Below, piece after piece: positions 7,350-11,913 of a stretch of DNA of 11,913 nt. Below the pieces are notes generated by a model that did not search any database, had not been told where the DNA came from, and was given only the letters and a program-made list of their open reading frames with translations. The stretch covers positions 1 through 11,913 of the forward strand of contig JAEWIW010000191.1 in the NCBI GenBank assembly GCA_023386855.1, in the 5' to 3' direction. This DNA comes from Bacteroidota bacterium (GTDB lineage Bacteria > Bacteroidota > Bacteroidia > Chitinophagales > Chitinophagaceae). The stretch's first letter is position 1. Each line of letters begins with the position of its first letter. A program made the position numbers and the translations under genes.

Positions 7350-8903
7350 CTAAAGTTTTATTTCTTCCTCATGTTTATCGAAGAAATGGTATTCGGTAAG
7401 GTGGTAATTGGAGTTTTCTTTGAGGTTAACTTTTTTACCATATTTATAGCGCCATTTCCATTGTTTTGAACGAAGGAAACCACCTTTGGTGAAGTAGGCA
7501 TACAGGAAGGGGTGAACGATCAGGGTCAGGTCGCCATGCTGGTGAGTAAGCAGGTAGCTTAAGTTCTTTTCGATCTCATCTTCAAGCAGCAGGGTGCTGG
7601 AGATCTTTCCTGTTCCATTGCAGGTTGGGCATACTTCCTGGGTATTGATGTTCATCTCAGGCTTCATGCGTTGCCTGGTGATCTGCATCAGACCGAACTT
7701 GGATATTGGAAGTACGGCATGCTTGGCCCTGTCGGGTTGCATGAAACCTTCCATTGCTTCCATCAGTTTCTTTTTGTTCTCGGGCAATTTCATATCAATG
7801 AAATCCACCACGATGATACCACCAAGATCCCTTAGCCTTAACTGCCGTGCGATTTCAGCAGCAGCTTCGAGGTTGGTCTCCAGTGCATTCTGTTCCTGGT
7901 TATTGCTGACACTTTTATACCCACTGTTAACATCAATTACATGAAGGGCTTCAGTATGTTCAATGATCAGGTATGCGCCACTTGGAAGGTTTACTGTTTT
8001 GCCGAAAGCTGCTTTCACCTGCTTGGTAATACCAAACTGGTCAAAGATGGGAAGGCCGTTATTATAAAAGCTTACGATATCTGATTTCTCAGGTGCTATG
8101 CGGTGGATATAGCTTTTGGTATCGTTGAAAATACTTTTATCGTTGATCACGATCTTGTTGAAATCTTCATTCAACAAATCTCTGAGCATGCTGGTGGTCT
8201 TGGTCTGCTCGCTTAATATTTTGGCGGGGGGATGAGAACCTTTAAGATTTCGTTGTATTGCTTTCCAGGTTTCAACGAGCATGGAAAGGTCTTCATGAAG
8301 TTCGGCAGTGTTCTTTCCTTCTGCAGCGGTGCGGACGATCACGCCAAAGTTTTTGGGCTTGATCGCTTCAATGATCTTCTGGAGTCTTTTGCGTTCATCG
8401 GAAGAGTGGATCTTACGTGAAACAGCAACGATATCATTGAATGGGGTGATCACAACAAAGCGGCCGGGAAGTGATATTTCACAACTCAGGCGCGGGCCTT
8501 TGGCGGCAATAGGCTCTTTGAGGATCTGTACAAGTATATTGGGTTTGCCGCCCAATACCTCGTTGACCTTGCCTGTTTTTATGATCTCGGGTTCGACCTG
8601 GAAGTTGGCAAAGTCAAAGCCATTTTCGCTTTGATCATGCATGGCCACCTGGGTGAATTTGAGTAGTGAACGGGCATAGGGACTCAGGTCCGTATAATGA
8701 AGAAAGGCATCTTTTTCAAAGCCAACGTCTACGAATGCAGCATTCAGGCCAGGGATCAATTTCTTGACCTTACCCAAATACAGATCACCAACCGCGAAGT
8801 TTGCATCCGTTTTTTCATGATGCAGCTCCACGAGCTTTTTATCTTCTAATAACGCGATTTCTACTCCCTGGGGAGCAGCATTTATAATGAGTTCCTTATT
8901 CAA
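7350..8903 (-). CDS. rng: Ribonuclease E/G family (RNase G-like)
   Basis: An endoribonuclease of 517 residues that cleaves single-stranded AU-rich RNA in rRNA maturation and mRNA decay. It lacks the long C-terminal scaffold of E. coli RNase E, so its size fits RNase G. The order is an N-terminal segment (1-36), an S1 RNA-binding domain beginning VGDLYLGKV (about 38-130), the 5'-sensor/RNase H-like part, and the catalytic DNase I-like fold. D324 (HVIDVNSG) and D367 (GIIVVDFIDM) correspond to the metal-binding D303 and D346 of E. coli RNase E. The zinc-link CPTC is at 425-428. The start must be TTG (8903-8901): an in-frame TGA lies three codons upstream and no ATG occurs before residue 88, inside the S1 domain. 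A five-codon ATG ORF overlaps this start out of frame. A terminator follows the gene. Confidence 0.95.
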   Translation of the reverse strand: MNKELIINAAPQGVEIALLEDKKLVELHHEKTDANFAVGDLYLGKVKKLIPGLNAAFVDVGFEKDAFLHYTDLSPYARSLLKFTQVAMHDQSENGFDFANFQVEPEIIKTGKVNEVLGGKPNILVQILKEPIAAKGPRLSCEISLPGRFVVITPFNDIVAVSRKIHSSDERKRLQKIIEAIKPKNFGVIVRTAAEGKNTAELHEDLSMLVETWKAIQRNLKGSHPPAKILSEQTKTTSMLRDLLNEDFNKIVINDKSIFNDTKSYIHRIAPEKSDIVSFYNNGLPIFDQFGITKQVKAAFGKTVNLPSGAYLIIEHTEALHVIDVNSGYKSVSNNQEQNALETNLEAAAEIARQLRLRDLGGIIVVDFIDMKLPENKKKLMEAMEGFMQPDRAKHAVLPISKFGLMQITRQRMKPEMNINTQEVCPTCNGTGKISSTLLLEDEIEKNLSYLLTHQHGDLTLIVHPFLYAYFTKGGFLRSKQWKWRYKYGKKVNLKENSNYHLTEYHFFDKHEEEIKL

Positions 8904-8960
8904 GCGTAATCATCTTTTACGTCTAACCATCGTCACTCCAAGGAATTGTGCAGAAACATC

Positions 8961-8993
8961 ATTATTGTCCACGGTAGAAGGGCGGACAATAAT
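8961..8993 (-). repeat. Perfect inverted repeat in the rng leader
   Basis: ATTATTGTCC at 8961-8970 and its exact reverse complement GGACAATAAT at 8984-8993 enclose 13 bases. The repeat lies 57 bases upstream of the rng TTG start. It has no T run beside it, so it is not an intrinsic terminator. As DNA it could be an operator; as RNA it would form a 10-bp stem in the 5' leader of rng. E. coli rne is autoregulated through a structured leader, but no homology with that structure is claimed here. Confidence 0.6.
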
Positions 8994-9012
8994 CTTCACA
9001 TTTTCATACAGC

Positions 9013-9044
9013 AAAAAAGAGGGAAGGGCCGAATAAATCGGCCC
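9013..9044 (-). terminator. Hairpin after the 31-residue gene, probable weak terminator
   Basis: On the minus strand GGGCCGA (9044-9038) pairs with TCGGCCC (9032-9026) around a 5-base loop, 20 bases after the stop of the small basic gene. A run of six T (9018-9013) follows only after seven intervening bases, so it is an untypical terminator. It may give partial termination between the small gene and rng. Confidence 0.55.
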
Positions 9045-9064
9045 CGTTATATCAAGAAGATTAA

Positions 9065-9160
9065 TTAGCGGCTCTTCTTCTTATGACGGTTCTTTCTCAG
9101 TCTTTTCTTACGCTTGTGCGTCGCAATTTTATGACGCTTCCTTTTTTTACCACACGGCAT
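9065..9160 (-). CDS. 31-residue extremely basic protein, mS38/bS22-like (AURKAIP1/COX24 motif), probable ribosomal protein
   Basis: A short ORF with ATG at 9160-9158 and TAA at 9067-9065. Of 31 residues, 18 are Lys or Arg and 3 are His; it begins MPCGKKRKRHK and continues IATHKRKKRLRKNRHKKKSR. I recognise it as a small protein found widely in Bacteroidetes, usually annotated as hypothetical. From H10 it aligns by eye without gaps with the C-terminal motif of human mS38 (RKMNHHKYRKLVKKTR...), sharing K11, H15, K16, K18-or-R, K19, K23 and R25, and it resembles the mycobacterial small-subunit protein bS22. I infer a ribosomal protein of the small-subunit decoding region. It lies 55 bases after the TPR gene and has a promoter-like TAATTTG (9190-9184) 23 bases upstream, so it may be transcribed both with that gene and alone. 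Confidence 0.85.
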   Translation of the reverse strand: MPCGKKRKRHKIATHKRKKRLRKNRHKKKSR

Positions 9161-9183
9161 AATTACCCAATGATTTAGTTAAA

Positions 9184-9190
9184 CAAATTA
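9184..9190 (-). promoter_or_regulatory. Possible -7 element upstream of the 31-residue gene
   Basis: The minus strand reads TAATTTG here, ending 23 bases before the ATG at 9160, a spacing similar to the SusC promoter. The matching upstream TTTG element is absent (9214-9211 reads TCCC), so this is weak. Confidence 0.3.
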
Positions 9191-9215
9191 TTAATGTACA
9201 ATTCCCGTTAGGGAA

Positions 9216-10073
9216 TTATTTTTTCAGATCATTTATACGACGATCAATTTCTTGCAAAATCGCTTCATTGCCAATGATCTTCTTTGATTCATCGTACCAG
9301 CGGATGGCATTTTCCTTATCACCTTTTCTTTCATATGCTTCTGCAAGCATTACCACCGCTTCAGGATTTCCCGGCTGTAATTTTACAACCCTCTGGAAAC
9401 GCTCAATAGCTTTATCGAACTGCCCTGAGATCATTCCACCAATACCCAGCATCATCTGTGCATACATATTGTTGGGATCCCTTTCCGCCACTTCCCTGAT
9501 CATAGTGATCCCCGCCATCGGCGTTTCACTGATATGACCAAACAGGTAGCAACTTCCCAGTCCAACCTTTGTTGAATCATTGTTGGGATTCAACACTAAA
9601 GCCTTTTCAAACAACTCTTTAGCTCCTAAGGCCAGCCAATCTTTCAGTTCATGGTTTTCCTGGCTACGGACACCATCTAAAAGGAAATGGGCAGCAAAGG
9701 TGAGACTTTTTTCAGAATTTTCCAATTTAGCAGATTCACTAATATAATATGCATAGGGAACCAACGCATGAGCTGTGTCGCGGTAGAAGTCTGCCAGTTG
9801 CCTGTAAACTTTTACCTGCTGGCTTTTTACATCACCCCGGACAACCGCATTTTCAAGCCTGGTAACCCTTTCCTGCTGTTCAGGAGTAAGTTCCCGCTTT
9901 GTTGCCATGATAACGGAATCAACATTGAACTCACCATGAGCATCATGAGTGGCAGCCGCTGCTGCTGCCGGTTTTCCACCAGTTTTTTTATTGGGGATCG
10001 TTCTTCCAAAGAAGAACATTAAACACAATAGAACTAATCCGGATGAAACGAGGATGACCTGCTGCTTTTTCAA
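9216..10073 (-). CDS. Membrane-anchored tetratricopeptide repeat protein
   Basis: A 285-residue protein with a single N-terminal membrane segment (about 6-23) after KKQQ, then an Ala-rich linker (35-41, AAAAAA) and a helical domain. TPR-like repeats are visible at about 144-177 (LKDWLALGAKELFEKALVLN), 204-237 (YAQMMLGIGGMISGQFDKAI) and 238-271 (PEAVVMLAEAYERKGDKENA). It is probably held in the inner membrane with the TPR domain in the periplasm, acting as a binding scaffold; no partner or enzyme activity can be read. The start must be TTG (10073-10071), since an in-frame TAA lies five codons upstream and the next Met is within the membrane segment. It follows the HU gene by 25 bases, so the two are probably co-transcribed. 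A gene of this type at this place between HU and rng is common in Bacteroidetes. Confidence 0.85.
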   Translation of the reverse strand: MKKQQVILVSSGLVLLCLMFFFGRTIPNKKTGGKPAAAAAATHDAHGEFNVDSVIMATKRELTPEQQERVTRLENAVVRGDVKSQQVKVYRQLADFYRDTAHALVPYAYYISESAKLENSEKSLTFAAHFLLDGVRSQENHELKDWLALGAKELFEKALVLNPNNDSTKVGLGSCYLFGHISETPMAGITMIREVAERDPNNMYAQMMLGIGGMISGQFDKAIERFQRVVKLQPGNPEAVVMLAEAYERKGDKENAIRWYDESKKIIGNEAILQEIDRRINDLKK

Positions 10074-10098
10074 ATTGGGCCTTGTTTAGGCCGCAAAT

Positions 10099-10419
10099 TT
10101 ACATTTCATCTTCCGGGTTTGGTTGATCTTCTTTAACAGATTGTAATTTTTTAACTTCTGCAACAAATTCTTTGGCAGGCTTGAAGGCAGGGATATAATG
10201 TTCAGGGATATGTACGGCAACATTTTTTTTAATGTTACGCCCGATCTTAGCGGCCCTTTTCTTGGTAATAAAGGAACCAAACCCCCGTATATATATATTT
10301 TCCCCCTGTGAAAGGGTTTCTTTCACTTCCTTGAACATGGTTTCCAACGTAACCAGCACATCCACTTTTGGAATTCCGGTCTTTTCTGATATCTGGTTAA
10401 CAAGGTCTGCTTTTCTCAT
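10099..10419 (-). CDS. HU/IHF-family DNA-binding protein
   Basis: A histone-like DNA-bending protein of 106 residues, active as a dimer on the nucleoid. The start MRKADLVNQI (ATG 10419-10417) is the family's usual N-terminus; the same frame is open further upstream to 10482 but that extension is not HU-like. The dimerisation helices span 3-38, the signature IRGFGSF is at 44-50, and the beta-arm runs about 53-75 into IPAFKPAKEF (76-85). The arm has the same length as in E. coli HU between RN and PAF, but the intercalating proline of the RNPQTG tip is replaced by I63. A C-terminal tail of about 16 residues, partly acidic (KEDQPNPEDEM), extends beyond the usual 90-residue HU. It is the first gene of the minus-strand block and diverges from mutY. 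Confidence 0.93.
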   Translation of the reverse strand: MRKADLVNQISEKTGIPKVDVLVTLETMFKEVKETLSQGENIYIRGFGSFITKKRAAKIGRNIKKNVAVHIPEHYIPAFKPAKEFVAEVKKLQSVKEDQPNPEDEM

Positions 10420-10525
10420 ATGAATGAAGTTTATTACGTTGGTTAAGAAAATTTGTTTTCTTTCTCCCCCGGCAGGGGCCAATTAACACAAAATCAACCC
10501 ATTACTGAAATTAAAGGTTAATTTT

Positions 10526-10556
10526 CAAATTAGCAAGAAATCGTTTATTCCTCAAA
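10526..10556 (-). promoter_or_regulatory. Possible Bacteroidetes-type promoter of the HU gene
   Basis: On the minus strand TTTG (10556-10553) and TTTG (10529-10526) are 23 bases apart, the same separation as in the TTTG, 19 bases, TAnnTTTG consensus. The TA dinucleotide is one base closer than usual (TAATTTG). The leader would be about 100 bases and includes a short GC hairpin (CCCC/GGGG around 10467-10478). Confidence 0.45.
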
Positions 10557-10619
10557 ATAAAAATCGGAACCGGCGTTTATTATAACATTTCCATCCCAAT
10601 TGCTTTATTTGCATAACTG

Positions 10620-11663
10620 ATGACAAAATCCCTGTTTCCCGAAAAACTGCTTCAATGGAATGCTTCACTTAATACCCGGTCCATGCCATGGAAGGGGGAA
10701 AAGGATCCTTACCGTATCTGGCTTAGTGAGATCATACTCCAGCAAACAAGGGTTGAACAGGGTTTAGATTATTACAACAAATTTATTTTAACCTATCCCA
10801 CCATCAGGGACCTTGCCCTTGCACCTGATGAGCAGGTATTTAAGCTCTGGGAGGGATTAGGGTATTATTCACGTTGCCTGAACCTTCTTCATACTGCCCG
10901 GCATATTCATTTTAACCTGGATGGCAACTTCCCCAATACTTATGAAGGCCTGCTGAAACTGAAAGGCATCGGCGAATATACAGCCTCGGCAATCGGATCT
11001 TTTGCCTTTAACCTGCCCCTTGCAGTGGTGGATGGTAATGTGCACCGGGTCATTTCAAGGTATTTCGGCATTTCAACGCCCATTGATTCGCCGGAAGGCA
11101 AAAAGCTTTACCGCATGATGGCCGATGCCCTGCTCGATCGCTCCGTTCCTGCAGCATATAACCAGGCCATAATGGATTTTGGTGCTGTTATCTGCAAACC
11201 CAAATTGCCCCTTTGCGCTTCCTGCCCCATGGCCGGCGAGTGCGAAGCTTTCCTTCATAACATGGTAGCACAGTTGCCGGTTAAGGAGAAAAAACTGGTT
11301 CGTAAGTCGCGCTGGCTAAACTATTTTTTTATTGAACATGATAATAAGGTGCTGATCAGGAAAAGAACTTCTAAAGATATCTGGAAGAACCTGCACGAAC
11401 TGGTATTGGTAGAATCGGAGCAGGAATTACATGAGCCGGGATTTGTGCTTGAAGAAATGATCGGTAAAAATTTCCGGTTAATGCACCAGCCTGTTCACTA
11501 TACACAACAGCTAACACACCAGGTGATCCACGGGAAATTCTTTCACGTAGAAACCTTGTCACCTGTTAGCCTGAGCGGGTATACCCCTGTTCCTTTGTCA
11601 GAGGTTGAGCATGTAGCCTTCCCCCGCATTATAAACCAATATCTTCAAAAGGAAGCCGGCTAA
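10620..11663 (+). CDS. mutY: Adenine DNA glycosylase MutY
   Basis: Removes adenine mispaired with 8-oxoguanine in base excision repair. The 347 residues are complete and match the usual length. The catalytic E37 (SEIILQQT) and D138 (VVDGNVHR) fall at the same numbers as in E. coli MutY. The helix-hairpin-helix is at 113-127 (KLKGIGEYTASAIGS). The [4Fe-4S] cluster ligands C192, C199, C202 and C208 have the canonical 6-2-5 spacing. The C-terminal NUDIX-like domain for 8-oxoG recognition covers about 230-345 and includes LTHQVIH, matching the F/L-S/T-H recognition loop. The ATG at 10620 is chosen because homologues begin just before the FPEKLLQWN-type helix. There is no Shine-Dalgarno sequence. 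It diverges from HU across 200 AT-rich bases and is followed after 81 bases by ssb, a conserved order in Bacteroidetes. Confidence 0.97.
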   Translation: MTKSLFPEKLLQWNASLNTRSMPWKGEKDPYRIWLSEIILQQTRVEQGLDYYNKFILTYPTIRDLALAPDEQVFKLWEGLGYYSRCLNLLHTARHIHFNLDGNFPNTYEGLLKLKGIGEYTASAIGSFAFNLPLAVVDGNVHRVISRYFGISTPIDSPEGKKLYRMMADALLDRSVPAAYNQAIMDFGAVICKPKLPLCASCPMAGECEAFLHNMVAQLPVKEKKLVRKSRWLNYFFIEHDNKVLIRKRTSKDIWKNLHELVLVESEQELHEPGFVLEEMIGKNFRLMHQPVHYTQQLTHQVIHGKFFHVETLSPVSLSGYTPVPLSEVEHVAFPRIINQYLQKEAG

Positions 11664-11744
11664 AAAAAACTGCCTAATTTGTTTTAAATAATTAATTTTA
11701 ATAGGATGAACCACTAGACGATTACTCACGAAAAATTAATCTAT

Positions 11745-11913
11745 ATGAGAGGCGTTAATCGGGTAATGTTAATAGGCAACCTGGGAAGAGATCCGGATGT
11801 GCAGCACCTTGAGGGAAATATAGCAGTGGCGAAGTTTCCATTGGCAACAACAGAAACCTTTAAAGACAGGGCAGGCAAGCTGATCTCGCAAACTGAATGG
11901 CATACCGTAGTAT
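11745..11913 (+). CDS. ssb: Single-stranded DNA-binding protein SSB, 5' part only
   Basis: Binds and protects single-stranded DNA in replication and repair. Only the first 56 codons are in the window. The N-terminus MRGVNRVMLIGNLGRDPDV is the classic start of the SSB OB fold (compare GVNKVILIGNLGQDPEV in E. coli), followed by AVAKFPLATTETF and TEWHTVV, the first strands of the domain. The ATG at 11745 is chosen from this match. The C-terminal acidic tip lies outside the window. A TAATTTG at 11675-11681 in the 81-base gap after mutY could belong to a promoter, but its upstream element is not recognisable, so read-through from mutY is equally possible. Confidence 0.95.
   Translation, partial: MRGVNRVMLIGNLGRDPDVQHLEGNIAVAKFPLATTETFKDRAGKLISQTEWHTVV

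Noticed and set aside
9200..9224. Hairpin AATTCCC/GGGAATT followed by T6 on the plus strand
   Set aside because: It looks like a plus-strand terminator, but no plus-strand gene ends here and it overlaps the TPR stop codon; at most it stops antisense transcription. On the minus strand no T run follows it.
10420..10482. Upstream extension of the HU frame to an ATG at 10482
   Set aside because: The 21 extra residues do not resemble HU proteins, whose N-terminus is MRKADLV-like; the extension would also run through the short GC hairpin of the leader.
10507..10526. AT-rich inverted repeat GAAATTAA / TTAATTTTC in the HU leader
   Set aside because: One bulge and only A/T-rich pairs in an AT-rich region; too likely by chance to call an operator.
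1..11913. CRISPR array, tRNA, rRNA, insertion sequence or prophage genes
   Set aside because: No regularly spaced direct repeats, cloverleaf, transposase or terminal inverted repeats were seen on either strand.

Overview
The window comes from a member of the Bacteroidota, most plausibly a Chitinophagaceae-like soil or freshwater relative (the family-level guess is inference). The evidence is a SusC/SusD outer-membrane pair, the gene order rng / TPR / HU diverging from mutY / ssb, the near absence of Shine-Dalgarno sequences before start codons, and a promoter of the Bacteroidetes type (TTTG, 19 bases, TAnnTTTG) before the SusC gene. The composition looks uniform, and I saw no sign of a phage, insertion sequence, integron, CRISPR array, tRNA or rRNA.

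Layout. Positions 1-1376 (minus strand) hold radA, cut at its 3' end by the window edge. An AT-rich gap of about 500 bases separates it from a divergent membrane zinc metallopeptidase of the YugP type (1879-2571), which ends in a clear intrinsic terminator. A SusC-type TonB-dependent transporter (2708-5824) and its SusD-type lipoprotein partner (5829-7184) follow as a two-gene operon, with its own promoter and a strong terminator. A converging terminator closes the minus-strand block. In transcription order that block is an HU-family DNA-binding protein (10419-10099), a membrane-anchored TPR protein (10073-9216), a 31-residue extremely basic protein (9160-9065) and an RNase E/G-family ribonuclease (8903-7350). 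Diverging from HU are mutY (10620-11663) and the start of ssb (11745 to the window end).

How the genes relate. radA, mutY, ssb and HU serve recombination, repair and chromosome structure. rng and the 31-residue protein belong to RNA and ribosome metabolism. The SusC/SusD pair is a nutrient-uptake island between these housekeeping genes, with no glycosidase, sigma/anti-sigma pair or other regulator beside it in the window.

The most interesting parts are small. The 31-residue protein at 9065-9160 matches the basic motif of mitochondrial mS38 and mycobacterial bS22. The leader of rng carries a perfect 10-bp inverted repeat, and a five-codon ORF overlaps its TTG start. A short promoter-like motif, TAATTTG, recurs upstream of several genes. 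I found no convincing new multi-gene defence or mobile system.
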